Origin: an uncultured bacterium
Lineage (GTDB): Bacteria; Planctomycetota; UBA1135; GCA-002686595
Assembly (NCBI GenBank): GCA_938075305.1
Contig: CALJGV010000026.1
Coordinates: forward strand, 1 to 48,992
Length of the DNA: 48,992 nucleotides
Direction: 5' to 3'
In this document: piece by piece, positions 1-8,528 of the stretch
How positions within the stretch are numbered: position 1 is the first letter of the stretch
Layout: each line of letters starts with the position of its first letter
The notes under the pieces: model-generated
Database searches by the model: none
What the model was told of the DNA's origin: nothing
Seen by the model: only the letters and a program-made list of their open reading frames with translations
Made by a program: the position numbers and the translations under genes

Positions 1-1
1 C

Positions 2-94
2 CACGCGATGAAGTACATCATCAACTGGACCTCGGTTGGCAGCGACGCTGGTGACACCGACCTCATCCGCGTCGGCGTCAACGCCGCCTTCTGA
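2..94 (+). CDS. C-terminal end of a probable outer-membrane beta-barrel protein (partial)
   Basis: Only the last 30 residues are inside the window; the reading frame is open from base 2 to a TGA at 92-94. The end reads as alternating polar and hydrophobic residues (DLIRVGVNAAF) and finishes on phenylalanine. A terminal amphipathic strand with an aromatic last residue is the usual signal recognised by the BAM machinery in porin-type outer-membrane proteins. The assignment to a porin-like barrel is inference from this tail only; the family cannot be named. A strong hairpin 49 bases downstream closes the transcript. Confidence 0.5.
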   Translation, partial: HAMKYIINWTSVGSDAGDTDLIRVGVNAAF

Positions 95-142
95 TCCGGC
101 CGGATCGGGCGAGCCTTCGGGCGCGCCCCATCCAGGATCCAT

Positions 143-179
143 GAAGAGAGCCCCGCGCCTGTGGCGCGGGGCTCTCTTC
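143..179 (+). terminator. Strong hairpin terminator
   Basis: A perfect 17-bp stem (143-159 with 163-179) closes on a TGT loop. It lies between the end of the barrel protein and the convergent minus-strand gene ending at 205. There is no long T-run on the plus side, but the A-rich 5' flank would give a few Ts in the other direction, so it may serve both strands. Confidence 0.7.
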
Positions 180-204
180 GTGGTTGAGGGCTTGGGGCGG
201 CGGG

Positions 205-735
205 TCAGGGCCGCGGGCCCATGCGGAAGTCGACGAACTCCGCGCCGCAGGAGGTGCACCTCTGGACCCTGGACGCGTCGGTCCACAGGAACCAGAGGGG
301 GTAGGCGGCGACGGCCACCGAGAGTCCGTAGGTCCAGGGCGCGAGCCCCGCGGCCAGCGCGAGCCACAGGAGCCCCATCAGAATCGATGCGCGGGACGCC
401 TCCACGCGCCCCTTGAGCCCGGCCGAGCCGCAGTGGAGGCACCGTTCGATGGTGCCGTCTTCCTTCCGGTGGCTGAGGTCGAGCTCGATCCGGCCTCCGG
501 AGCCCTCGGCCTCGTAGTAGCTCCGCAGCGAGAAGGGCCCATCGACCTTCCAGGAGATGAGTTCGCCCTTCCTCGAGGGGTGGGGCAGCCGGATCTCGCT
601 CCAGCGGATGACGTGCTCGTTGATGGCCAAGGGAATGGACGGCTCGTGGGGTTGGGTCCCGTTCGGGGATCCGGTGGCGAATCCCGCCAGGTGCGGGCCG
701 GAGCGGCCCACCCGTGCCCGAAGCTTACCGCCCAC
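205..735 (-). CDS. Small membrane protein with two CxxC zinc-ribbon-like motifs, unknown function
   Basis: This is a protein of up to 176 residues that I do not recognise. The middle contains RCLHCGS and the C-terminus RCTSCGAEF, two CxxC pairs that could bind one zinc across a membrane hairpin. Between them are hydrophobic stretches (ILMGLLWLALAAGLAPW and LSVAVAAYPLWFLW) that look like two membrane segments. The only ATG is at 735. The first 40 residues look unlike a conserved domain, so translation may begin further in at a GTG or TTG; the better-looking part starts near INEHVIRWSEIRL. It is divergent from the dehydrogenase-like gene at 816, with an 80-base gap. Confidence 0.6.
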   Translation of the reverse strand: MGGKLRARVGRSGPHLAGFATGSPNGTQPHEPSIPLAINEHVIRWSEIRLPHPSRKGELISWKVDGPFSLRSYYEAEGSGGRIELDLSHRKEDGTIERCLHCGSAGLKGRVEASRASILMGLLWLALAAGLAPWTYGLSVAVAAYPLWFLWTDASRVQRCTSCGAEFVDFRMGPRP

Positions 736-815
736 CGCGCCGGATCGACGCCATTTGCAGGGGAGTGGCGACGCCCCGGGCGCCAGGGGGGGCCATCGGG
801 ATACACTCCTGCACC

Positions 816-1520
816 ATGACAGACTCCAGTCAGAGCCCCCTCAGGGTCTTCATCACCGGTGGAACCCGGGGTATCGGCCGCGCGATCGCGCTGCGCTTCG
901 CCCGCGAGGGCGCCATGGTGGCCATCGCCGCCCGGACCTCCGCGGATCTCGATGCGATCGTCAGCGAGATCGAGGCGGCCGGCGGGCAGGGTGAGGCCTG
1001 CCAGACCAACATGCGCGACCACGGCTCCGTGGAGGCTGCGGTCTTCAGGGCCGTGGACTTCTTCGAGGGGGCCACGGACGTCGTGGTGAACTGCGCCGGG
1101 CTGGTGGAATTCAAGCCCTTCGACGAGCTGGGCGTGGACGACTGGGAGCGGGCCCTGGCGGTGCACCTGACGGGGCCCTTCCTCGTCATGGCCGAGGTCC
1201 TCCCGTCGCTGCGCGAGAGCGAGCGGGCCCACGTCTTCAACGTCGGGGCGCACCTCGCGGCCCGGCCAGGGCCGGGCCAGTCGCTCATGGCGGCCTCCAA
1301 GGCCGGGGTCGAGGGCATGACCCGCGGTCTCCGGGCCGACCTGGGCCCCGAGGGCATCCGTGTCACGTCCGTGCTGCCTGGATACGTGGATACGCCCGGC
1401 CTGGAGCCCTGGAAGGGGACTCTCGACGGGGCGTCGGTGACGACGCCCGACGCCGTGGCGGACGCGATCTGGGACGCCTACCAGGCCGAGAGCGCCCCCG
1501 ACGAGATATCGATCTGCTGA
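816..1520 (+). CDS. Short-chain dehydrogenase/reductase fold protein lacking the catalytic tetrad
   Basis: This is a 234-residue SDR fold. The N-terminus has the TGGTRGIG dinucleotide-binding loop (residues 14-21) and NCAG at 92-95, and the C-terminal part has the usual VLPGYVDTPG segment. The family normally uses an Asn-Ser-Tyr-Lys tetrad. Here the expected Asn falls on His117 (VHLTG), the Ser on Ala145 (NVGA), and the Tyr of YxxxK on Met158 (MAASK); only Lys162 remains. I read the codons directly and they are unambiguous. The protein may therefore bind NAD(P) without classical redox chemistry, or use another residue. ATG 816 is preferred because the 34 codons before it in frame do not resemble the family. 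Confidence 0.85.
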   Translation: MTDSSQSPLRVFITGGTRGIGRAIALRFAREGAMVAIAARTSADLDAIVSEIEAAGGQGEACQTNMRDHGSVEAAVFRAVDFFEGATDVVVNCAGLVEFKPFDELGVDDWERALAVHLTGPFLVMAEVLPSLRESERAHVFNVGAHLAARPGPGQSLMAASKAGVEGMTRGLRADLGPEGIRVTSVLPGYVDTPGLEPWKGTLDGASVTTPDAVADAIWDAYQAESAPDEISIC

Positions 1521-1742
1521 TCGGCGGTGCCCCTTTCGAGACAGGCTCTCGGACTTGGGGGACACGAATTCTCATTCGGGGCTAGAAGCACAAAACAGTG
1601 CAGGTAACGCGCATGCGGGGCCTCCGGAGGCCGATGACTCCCTGAGCCGAGCCGGGTGCCGCGCTGTTCGGATTGGGTTTCCACCCTTCGGACCAGCGCG
1701 GGATCCGGCTCTTACGAGAGTCCCATGAACTGGAGGCCCCCC

Positions 1743-2102
1743 ATGAAGCATTCGTACGATCACGACAACGCCTCGAAGCTGGTTCCCCTGCTGGAAGCCA
1801 TCTTCAATGAGGTCGCCGACCGCCGCCGAGCGATCCGTGAGCTAGAGCGCACCCTCAAGACCATGAAACTCGAGGGCTGCTCCTCCGCGACGACCGGAAC
1901 CGTGGTCGCGCAGCTCGCCACCCAGCGACGCGAGCTCCGCCTGACGTCCAAGGAGTTCGAGCGTCTCGGCTGTGCGGTGGATGAGCACAACCCGAACCGG
2001 GTGTTCATCCCCGGCGCCAACGGCGGACTCGAGGGCGGTTTCCACTGGCAGGCCGGAGAATCCACGGTGCAGAACAACGCGCCGGAGCACAGCACCTTCT
2101 GA
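1743..2102 (+). CDS. DUF2203-like small protein
   Basis: This is a 119-residue acidic protein resembling DUF2203. An N-terminal helix (LVPLLEAIFNEVADRRRAIRELE) leads into a second helical segment, then the C-terminal pattern FERLGCAVDEHNPNRVF and GFHWQAGE, where family members have a Leu-Cys-Trp-x-x-Gly-Glu-like motif. The function of the family is not established. The start at 1743 is chosen because GGAGG sits about 8 bases upstream; an in-frame ATG at 1725 is possible. The gene stands alone after a 222-base gap that shows no other coding potential, and it ends at a hairpin shared with the convergent repeat-protein gene. Confidence 0.65.
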   Translation: MKHSYDHDNASKLVPLLEAIFNEVADRRRAIRELERTLKTMKLEGCSSATTGTVVAQLATQRRELRLTSKEFERLGCAVDEHNPNRVFIPGANGGLEGGFHWQAGESTVQNNAPEHSTF

Positions 2103-2142
2103 TCCTGGCCCTTAGCCAGGGCTGATCCAGCCTCTGACCGAC

Positions 2143-2177
2143 GCGGGCCGCGTCTTCCCCGGGAAGACGCGGCCCGC
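2143..2177. terminator. Bidirectional hairpin terminator
   Basis: A 16-bp perfect stem (2143-2158 with 2162-2177) and a 3-base loop lie between the convergent genes ending at 2102 and 2213. A weakly T-rich stretch (TTGCCTTGTT) follows on the plus strand. Confidence 0.65.
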
Positions 2178-2212
2178 TTGCCTTGTTGAGCCCTGGCGTC
2201 AGGGCCCTGGTG

Positions 2213-3106
2213 TCAGGCGCCGTCGCTCCCCCCTGAGGGCGGGCGTCCCTTGCCGCTGTCCTTGGAAGGGGGCGTCGTCCCGTCCTCCGGCTTCCCGGGC
2301 TTCTTGACCTTCTTGGGCTTGGTGGGGACCGGGGTCGGCTTCTTGGCATCTGTCTTGTCGCCGCCGTCGGCCTGCTTCTTACGCGCCTCCTCGATGCGCT
2401 TGGCGTCGAGTTCGGCCTGCTGCTTGCGGGCTGCGGCGGTGCGCGCCTCGGCGCTGTCCTGCGCCTGCTTCTTGCGCGCCTCCTCGATGCGCTTGGCGTC
2501 GAGCTCGGCCTGCTGCTTGCGGGCTGCGGCGGTGCGCGCCTCGGCGCTGTCCTGCGCCTGCTTCTTGCGCGCCTCCTCCATGCGCTTGGCGTCGAGGTCC
2601 GCTTGCTGCTTGCGCGCGGCGGTGGTGCGCGCCTCGGCGCTGTCCTGTGCCTGCTCCTTGCGCGCCTCCTCGATGCGCTTGGCGTCGAGCTCGGCCTGCT
2701 TCTTCCGGGCTGCCTGAACACGCTGCTCCTCTGCGGCCTTCTTCCTGTCCGCCTGGATCCCCTTCACTGCCTGCTCCAGATCCGAGGCGATCGGATAACC
2801 GCCGCTCGCCAGCAGCTCCCGATACAGCAGGATGAACTCACTCTCGGAGAGGAGCTTGTCCCCGTCCGCGTCTTGCGCGTTGAAGGCCTTGGTGGGGACG
2901 CCGGTCCGACCAGCCTCAGCCAGTGAGACCTTGCCGTCCTTGTTGGCATCCAGCTTCTTGAACGTTCGCTTGGCGAGCTCCAGGGTCGCCGTACGCTTCT
3001 CTTGGGCCGGGGGGGCCGGGGCGGCCTCGGCAGCGGAGAGGACGCCAGCGAGCGCCAGCGCGAGGGCCAGGGTCGAGGAGCGAGGGGTTCGGGTGCTGTT
3101 CTTCAT
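2213..3106 (-). CDS. Exported EF-hand protein with 31-residue charged repeats
   Basis: This is a 297-residue protein. Residues 1-29 form a signal peptide (LALALALAGVLSAAEA). Two EF-hand loops follow: D53-x-N55-x-D57-G-x-V with E64, which is canonical, and D79-x-D81-x-D83 with E90, which has Lys where Gly is usual. Residues 133-247 are 3.7 copies of a 31-residue Ala/Lys/Glu/Arg-rich unit (ARKQQAELDAKRIEEARKKQ...), predicted as a long charged helix or coiled coil. The tail from 248 is a Lys/Pro/Gly-rich disordered region. A calcium-responsive structural or scaffold protein in the periplasm or at the surface is inferred. ATG 3106 is chosen because it directly precedes the signal peptide. Confidence 0.75.
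   Translation of the reverse strand: MKNSTRTPRSSTLALALALAGVLSAAEAAPAPPAQEKRTATLELAKRTFKKLDANKDGKVSLAEAGRTGVPTKAFNAQDADGDKLLSESEFILLYRELLASGGYPIASDLEQAVKGIQADRKKAAEEQRVQAARKKQAELDAKRIEEARKEQAQDSAEARTTAARKQQADLDAKRMEEARKKQAQDSAEARTAAARKQQAELDAKRIEEARKKQAQDSAEARTAAARKQQAELDAKRIEEARKKQADGGDKTDAKKPTPVPTKPKKVKKPGKPEDGTTPPSKDSGKGRPPSGGSDGA
2366..2710 (-). repeat. 93-bp tandem coding repeat, 3.7 copies
   Basis: In-frame direct repeats of 93 bases inside the EF-hand protein gene encode the 31-residue helical unit. The copies are nearly identical at the base level (for example the recurring segment CTGTCCTGCGCCTGCTTCTT), which suggests recent slippage or unequal exchange. Confidence 0.85.
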
Positions 3107-3399
3107 GGCGATCGGGTGTGGTGTCCTGGGGACGCCCCGCTCCCCAGCAGGAAGCGTGCCAGCGTGGAGCCTGACCCCAGGATACGGAATCACCGCCGAA
3201 GGCCGCCCGCTTCTGGAGGGTGTCCGATGGGGAGGTCCCCGGGACCCCATTCGAGGTCATCGGGGGCGCGTTGTGATCCGTCGAGACTTCCGCCGAGAGC
3301 GCGTGGACTGCGCTTCCGGTCACGCGGTACAAAGACCTTTCGAAGCCGGGGCGCGGTCCCGGCGAGGACCCGTACCCCCCGCGAAGGCCCCCCCCGCCC

Positions 3400-4386
3400 A
3401 TGATCGCAACCCCCGAACTCGCGCCGCTCTTCGACGGCGTGGAGCCCCGGAAGGCCGCCACCCGGAACGCTTACGGAGAAGCTCTCCTCGAACTGGGAGC
3501 CTCCAACCCGGACGTGGTCGTCCTCGACGCCGACCTCTCCGGCTCGACGAAGACCAAGGCCTTCGGCAAGGCCCACCCCGAGCGGTTCTTCAACATGGGG
3601 GTCGCCGAGGCCAACATGATCGGCGTCGCGGCGGGCCTCGCTTCCCAGGGCAAGGTCGCGTTCGCCAGCTCCTTCGCGATGTTCGCCACCGGCAAGGCGT
3701 TCGAGCAGATCCGCCAGAGCGTCTGCGTGCCCGAGCTCAACGTCAAGATCTGCGCGACCCACGCGGGCCTCACGGTCGGAGAGGACGGCAAGTCCCACCA
3801 GATGCTCGAGGACGTCACGATCATGCGCGTGATCCCCGGCATGCAGGTCATCGTCCCCGCTGACGCCGTCGAAGCGCGCCAGGCGGTCCTCGCCGCGGCG
3901 GAGATCCCGGGGCCGGTCTACGTGCGCCTCTCCCGTGCGTCCACGCCCGTCGTCTTCTCCGACGACTATCGCTTCGAGTTCGGCAAGGCTGCGATGCTCC
4001 GCGAGGGCGGCGACCTCGCCATCGTCGCCATGGGGGTGACCGTCGCCGCGGCGCTCGAGGCTGCGGACACGCTCTCCACCATGGGGATCGAGGCCAGGGT
4101 CCTGAACATGTCCACGATCTCGCCCATGGACGTCGGCGCGATCGAGAGCGCGGCGCGGGACTGCGGCGCGATCCTCACCGCCGAGGAGCATCAAGAGAAC
4201 GGTGGCCTCGGTGACGCGGTCGCCCAGGCGGTCGTCCGGACCCACCCCGTGCCCATGGAGATGTGCGGCATGAACGGGTCCTTCGGGCAGAGCGGCACAG
4301 GGGATGAGCTCCTGGCCCACTACGGTCTGGACGCCGCGGGCCTCGTGGCGCGCGCCCAGCAACTCCTCAAGCGCAAGCAGGCCTGA
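3400..4386 (+). CDS. Transketolase, C-terminal subunit (split enzyme)
   Basis: This 328-residue protein corresponds to the pyrimidine-binding and C-terminal domains of transketolase. NMGVAEANMIG places the catalytic thiamine-activating Glu at residue 70. The CATHAGLTVGEDGKSHQ region and VRLSRASTP match the split archaeal/bacterial-type subunit. With its partner it would transfer two-carbon ketol units in the pentose phosphate pathway, in the cytosol. It is followed after 4 bases by the N-terminal subunit gene, so the pair is co-transcribed. The gene order, C half before N half, is the reverse of the order I know as usual. The 293-base gap upstream separates it from a divergent gene and must contain both promoters, but no clear motif was seen. 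Confidence 0.92.
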   Translation: MIATPELAPLFDGVEPRKAATRNAYGEALLELGASNPDVVVLDADLSGSTKTKAFGKAHPERFFNMGVAEANMIGVAAGLASQGKVAFASSFAMFATGKAFEQIRQSVCVPELNVKICATHAGLTVGEDGKSHQMLEDVTIMRVIPGMQVIVPADAVEARQAVLAAAEIPGPVYVRLSRASTPVVFSDDYRFEFGKAAMLREGGDLAIVAMGVTVAAALEAADTLSTMGIEARVLNMSTISPMDVGAIESAARDCGAILTAEEHQENGGLGDAVAQAVVRTHPVPMEMCGMNGSFGQSGTGDELLAHYGLDAAGLVARAQQLLKRKQA

Positions 4387-4390
4387 TCCC

Positions 4391-5248
4391 ATGACGCTCT
4401 CTCAAGCAGACCGCGCCGCCGTCGAGGCCGCCGCTCGCCAGATCCGCATCGACACCGTCCGCATGGTGCACGCCGCCGCGTGCGGCCACCCGGGCGGCCC
4501 CATTGGCATGGCGGACTTCATGGCGACACTCTTCCTGCGGCACATGAACCTCTCCCCGGAGACGCTCCACCGCCCGGACAGGGACCGTTTCGTGCTGGGC
4601 AACGGACACACCTGCGCCGGTTATTACTCGATCCTCTCCCAGAAGGGACTGATCCCCAGGGACGAGTTGCTCACCTTCCGGAAGCTGGGCTCTCGCCTCC
4701 AGGGGCACCCGCACCGGACGCCCGACATGGGCATCGACTTCTCCACGGGATCGCTCGGCAACAGTCTCTCGGTCTCCCTGGGCATGGCCCTCGCGGCCAA
4801 GTCCAACGGCTGGGACACCCGCGTCTACAGCGCGTCGTCGGACGGAGAGAGCCAGGAGGGGCAGATCTGGGAGGCCGCGACGGCGGCGGCCCACTACGGC
4901 GCCTCCAACCTCACGGTGCTGGTGGACTTCAACAACGTGCAGATCGACGGCCACATGCGCGACGTCATGGACGTGCGGGACCTCCGCGAGAAGTACGAGG
5001 CCTTCGGATGGCACGCGCTGGATGTGGATGGCCACGACATTGACGCCATCGACGCCGCCCTGGTCGCCGCGCGGGAGGAGACGGAGCGCCCGAGCGCCCT
5101 CATCTGCCACACGCTGATCGGCAAGGGCGTCTCCTTCATGGAGGACCAGCCTGGCTGGCACGGCGTGGCCCCCGGGGACGAGGACGCCCGCAAGGCGCTC
5201 GCCGAGCTGGGCATCGAGGGTGCCGAGCTCGAGGCCATGATGGCCTGA
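4391..5248 (+). CDS. Transketolase, N-terminal subunit (split enzyme)
   Basis: This 285-residue protein holds the thiamine-diphosphate-binding half. H33 (CGHPGGPIG) and H74 (GNGH) are the conserved cofactor and substrate histidines. The metal/diphosphate motif is D152-G-E with N182-N183, about 30 residues apart. The usual GDGE is SDGE here (S151), a mild substitution. It begins 4 bases after the C-terminal subunit's stop. ATG 4391 is supported by that spacing. It acts as a complex with the preceding product. Confidence 0.93.
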   Translation: MTLSQADRAAVEAAARQIRIDTVRMVHAAACGHPGGPIGMADFMATLFLRHMNLSPETLHRPDRDRFVLGNGHTCAGYYSILSQKGLIPRDELLTFRKLGSRLQGHPHRTPDMGIDFSTGSLGNSLSVSLGMALAAKSNGWDTRVYSASSDGESQEGQIWEAATAAAHYGASNLTVLVDFNNVQIDGHMRDVMDVRDLREKYEAFGWHALDVDGHDIDAIDAALVAAREETERPSALICHTLIGKGVSFMEDQPGWHGVAPGDEDARKALAELGIEGAELEAMMA

Positions 5249-5260
5249 GCCGGAATCCCG

Positions 5261-6610
5261 GTGAGTGGCACCCCCAATGACGGCCTCCAGGCCCGGGCCC
5301 AGGGCTCGGGCCAGGCGGCGATCGCGATCTTCGCGCTCGGAATGATGTCGGGGATGCTCGTCTTGATGATCGCGTTCCTGCTGTTCCCCGAGCCCGAGGA
5401 CCCCGCGACGGCCGAGTTCGAGGCGGTCCAGGATTTCGCGCGGCGTCACTTCGTCCGCGAGGTGGGGTCGGACGAGCTGGTGACCCGAGCGCTCTCTGGC
5501 ATGCTCGACGGGCTGGACCCCTACTCGCGCTACTACGACGAGGAGAGCTCAGAGCAGGCGCGACGAGAGATCGACGGTGACTTCCGGGGCATCGGCGTCG
5601 TCTTCCGCTCCCCGATCGCACGCGGGCAGGTCCTGTTCCCCCTCGCCAGTTCGCCGGCGTCGGACGCAGGCGTGAGGGTGGGGGATCGGCTCCTGCAGGT
5701 GGATAGCGCCTCGGTCGAGGGGCTCTCCGGCCCTGAGATCCGCGCCCTGTTGTCCGCGCGAGGTCGGAGCGAGATCCGGCTCCTGGTCGAGGGACTCGAC
5801 GGCGACCAGCGGGACCTGGTGGTCGAGCCCGAGCTGCTCTTGGACCCCACCGTTCGCCACGTTGGTCTCCTGGACTCGGCGCCCTCCACCGGGTACCTGG
5901 CGGTGCGTTCCTTCAGCCACCGCACGGCGGAAGAGTTCGACAGCGCGGTCCTCGCGCTCCGGGAGCGAGGCGCGGAGTCCCTCGTGGTGGACCTCCGCTT
6001 CAACTTCGGCGGTGTCCTGGACGCGGCGGTCCACATGGCCTCGCGCTTCATCGCCGAGGGGGTCATCGTGACGTCCGAGGGGCGGAACCGGAGCGTGTCC
6101 TACGAGGCGGGTGAGGTCGAGGCGCTGTTCCAGGGGATGGGCCTGGTGGTCCTCGTGGACGAGGACACGGCGAGCGCGAGCGAGGTCTTCGCCGGCGCGC
6201 TCCAGGACTACCGACGCGGGGTCGTGGTGGGGGCGCCGACGTACGGCAAGGGCATGATCCAGATGACCCAGTCCTTCCCGCGCTTCGGCAGCCGGGCCAA
6301 GGTCACCAGCGGCTACTACTACTCGCCCAGCGGTCGCAACTTCGAGAAGAGCGCGGACCCGGACCGGTCCAGCGGGATCCTGCCGGACATGATCGTGGAG
6401 ATGGACACGGAGCAGCGCGCGCGGATCCACGGCTGGATCGCCCGATATGATCCGCCGACCTCGATGCTCGACGAGCTGGCCGAGTGGTCGGCGGCCGAGG
6501 GCGGCGTGGTCCTGCCCGAGGCACCCGACGACCCGCAGTTGGACGCAGCGCGCGCCCTGCTGCGAGGGGAGCACCCGGCGCCAGCCCGGCGGAGCGGACG
6601 AGGCGACTGA
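5261..6610 (+). CDS. S41-family C-terminal processing peptidase
   Basis: This is a 449-residue CtpA/Prc-like serine protease. A single N-terminal membrane anchor (about residues 19-42) is followed by a helical region with the family's GLDPYSRYYD signature, a PDZ domain (about 105-190) and the peptidase core. The catalytic dyad is Ser307 (DTASASE) and Lys330 (TYGKG). It would trim or degrade proteins at the C-terminus in the periplasm. The start is GTG 5261, 12 bases after the transketolase stop; no strong ribosome site is visible. The next gene, tsaD, follows after 15 bases, so this is part of the same run. Confidence 0.9.
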   Translation: MSGTPNDGLQARAQGSGQAAIAIFALGMMSGMLVLMIAFLLFPEPEDPATAEFEAVQDFARRHFVREVGSDELVTRALSGMLDGLDPYSRYYDEESSEQARREIDGDFRGIGVVFRSPIARGQVLFPLASSPASDAGVRVGDRLLQVDSASVEGLSGPEIRALLSARGRSEIRLLVEGLDGDQRDLVVEPELLLDPTVRHVGLLDSAPSTGYLAVRSFSHRTAEEFDSAVLALRERGAESLVVDLRFNFGGVLDAAVHMASRFIAEGVIVTSEGRNRSVSYEAGEVEALFQGMGLVVLVDEDTASASEVFAGALQDYRRGVVVGAPTYGKGMIQMTQSFPRFGSRAKVTSGYYYSPSGRNFEKSADPDRSSGILPDMIVEMDTEQRARIHGWIARYDPPTSMLDELAEWSAAEGGVVLPEAPDDPQLDAARALLRGEHPAPARRSGRGD

Positions 6611-6625
6611 GCCCGAAGGCACACC

Positions 6626-7678
6626 ATGGAGAGAAGACTGATCCTGGGAATCGAGTCCTCCTGCGACGAGACCGCTGCGGCGGTCGTCGGGGGGGGCGTG
6701 GAGGTGCACTCGAACGTGGTCTTCAGCCAGGCCGCGGAGCACGCCAAGTTCGGCGGCGTGGTCCCGGAGGTGGCGGGGCGCTCGCACCTCGAGGCCATCC
6801 TCCCGGCCATCGACCAGGCCCTCGCTGACGCAGGCGTGCGCCTCGAGGACCTCTCTGGCGTCGCGGTGACCGCGCGACCCGGCCTCATCGGATCGCTCCT
6901 CGTAGGGCTGTCCTCGGCCAAGGCGCTGTGCTGGTCCACGGGGCTCCCCCTCGTGGACGTGGACCACATCGAGGCCCACGTCTACGCCGCGACCATGGAG
7001 GAGCCTGGCGCCGTGGAGTTCCCCTGCCTCGCGCTCGTGGTCTCCGGTGGGCACACCGCCCTTTACGAGGTGCGCTCGCCCCTGGAGATGACGCGGATCG
7101 CCACGACCCTGGATGACGCGGCGGGGGAGGCCTTCGACAAGGTGGCCTGGCTCCTTGGCCTCGAGTATCCCGGGGGACCCTCTGTGGCGCGCCTCGCCCT
7201 GGAGGGGCGGCGGGACTCCATTGCCTTTCCGCGCTACTCCCCCAAGCGCAAGCCGGGGGCGGAGCAGCGGCCGGTCGGGTTCTCCTTCAGCGGCCTCAAG
7301 ACCGCCGTCCTGTATCACCTGCGGGGGGGGGACGCCCTCCAGCCGACCCCTCCGCCGGACCAGATTCCTGACCGGGCGGACGTGGCGGCCTCCTTCGAGG
7401 AGGCGGTCGTGGACACGCTGGTCACCCAGACCCTGCGCGCCGCGGAGCAGCGCGGGGTCGGGCAGGTGCTCGTGGCCGGCGGGGTCGCGTGCAATCGCAG
7501 GCTGCGGGAGGTCATGCATGCCCGCGGGGCGGACCAGGGCGTTCGGGCCTTCTTCCCCTCGCCGGCTTACTGCACGGACAACGCGGTGATGATCGCTGGC
7601 CTCGGCTGGCGTCGGCTCGAGGCTGGCCTCGTGGCAGGGCTGGACCTGGACGCCTCCCCGCGGTCCCTGGATCGGTGA
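6626..7678 (+). CDS. tsaD: tRNA N6-adenosine threonylcarbamoyltransferase TsaD
   Basis: This is a 350-residue TsaD/Kae1 ASKHA-fold protein. GIESSCDET at 8-16 is the N-terminal signature, the iron-binding histidines are H114 and H118 (HIEAH), and SGGHT and the C-terminal YCTDNAVMIA supply the other metal and nucleotide contacts. It transfers the threonylcarbamoyl group to A37 of ANN-decoding tRNAs in the cytosol, together with TsaB and TsaE, whose genes are not in this window. ATG 6626 starts exactly at the conserved N-terminus. Confidence 0.96.
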   Translation: MERRLILGIESSCDETAAAVVGGGVEVHSNVVFSQAAEHAKFGGVVPEVAGRSHLEAILPAIDQALADAGVRLEDLSGVAVTARPGLIGSLLVGLSSAKALCWSTGLPLVDVDHIEAHVYAATMEEPGAVEFPCLALVVSGGHTALYEVRSPLEMTRIATTLDDAAGEAFDKVAWLLGLEYPGGPSVARLALEGRRDSIAFPRYSPKRKPGAEQRPVGFSFSGLKTAVLYHLRGGDALQPTPPPDQIPDRADVAASFEEAVVDTLVTQTLRAAEQRGVGQVLVAGGVACNRRLREVMHARGADQGVRAFFPSPAYCTDNAVMIAGLGWRRLEAGLVAGLDLDASPRSLDR

Positions 7679-7727
7679 CCGCCGTTCCTGGCCGGGGGGC
7701 CCCCCCCGGGGCCCCGTATCGCTAGAC

Positions 7728-8528
7728 TTGGCCACTGAAGTGGATAGACGCGCTCTCGAAGGTCTCCTCCGATCCATCCAGGACGGAAACCTCTCCGCGA
7801 AGGAGGGCGTCGACCCTGTTCTCGAGGCCCTCGGTACCGCGGGCCAGCTGGACCTGGGCCATTCGCGGCTCGACACCGACCGCGAGGACCGCTGCGGGCA
7901 CGCCGAGGTGGTCTACGGGGAGGGCAAGTCGCCGGAAGAGCTCGTGGAGATCTGTGGCGCCCTCATGGAGGCCCACGGCCGCTTCCTCGCGACGCGCGTG
8001 CAGCCCGCCGGGCGCGCTGCCCTCGCCCGCGCCATGGACGTCGACGTGGACGACCGCGCAGGGACCGCCGTGGGGGGGCCGCTGCCCGAGGCGACGGGGG
8101 ACGTGGCCATCATCAGCGCCGGGACCAGCGACGGGGCCGTGGCCCGCGAGGCGGCGGTCACCGCCCGCTTCTTGGGCGCCGCGGTCGAGCAGATCCCCGA
8201 CGTCGGCGTCGCCGGGATCCACCGGATCCTCTCCGTCGCCCCGCGGATCAGGGAGGCCAACGTGATCGTGGTGGTCGCGGGCATGGAGGGGGCGCTCCCC
8301 AGCGTGGTCGGCGGGCTCGTGGACCGACCGGTGATCGCGGTCCCCACCTCCGTGGGCTACGGAGCCAGCCTCGGGGGTGTCGCAGCGCTCCTCGGAATGC
8401 TCAACTCCTGTGCGTCGGGCGTCACCGTCGTCAACATCGATAACGGGTTCGGCGCTGGTTTCGCCGCGGCCCAGATCAACCGTCAGATCGTGCGAGCCAC
8501 CCAGAGTGGTCGCTCCAGAACGTCATGA
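7728..8528 (+). CDS. larB: LarB-like pyridinium-3,5-biscarboxylic acid mononucleotide synthase
   Basis: This protein of about 266 residues belongs to the PurE/AIR-carboxylase-like superfamily and matches Lar[13 protein letters not shown] lies in the N-terminal half, and the nucleotide-binding segment [13 protein letters not shown] is followed by [16 protein letters not shown] and a C-terminal NIDNGFGAG. LarB carboxylates nicotinate adenine dinucleotide in the first step of nickel-pincer cofactor synthesis. LarC and LarE are not in this window. No ATG fits: TTG 7728 or GTG 7740 are the candidates and neither has a clear ribosome site. Its TGA overlaps the ATG of carA (ATGA at 8525-8528), so the two are translationally coupled. 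Confidence 0.85.
   Translation: MATEVDRRALEGLLRSIQDGNLSAKEGVDPVLEALGTAGQLDLGHSRLDTDREDRCGHAEVVYGEGKSPEELVEICGALMEAHGRFLATRVQPAGRAALARAMDVDVDDRAGTAVGGPLPEATGDVAIISAGTSDGAVAREAAVTARFLGAAVEQIPDVGVAGIHRILSVAPRIREANVIVVVAGMEGALPSVVGGLVDRPVIAVPTSVGYGASLGGVAALLGMLNSCASGVTVVNIDNGFGAGFAAAQINRQIVRATQSGRSRTS

Noticed and set aside
378..1565. 395-codon minus-strand frame across the SDR gene
   Set aside because: Composition is that of an antisense shadow and the plus-strand SDR fold is unambiguous.
2366..2710. Possible CRISPR-like array from regular repeats
   Set aside because: The 93-bp units are contiguous, without spacers, in frame and code for a helical protein repeat.
5549..7876. 775-codon open frame on the minus strand opposite the S41 protease and tsaD
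   Set aside because: It is the antisense of two well-supported genes, is rich in Arg/His/Gly without any domain, and results from high third-position GC.
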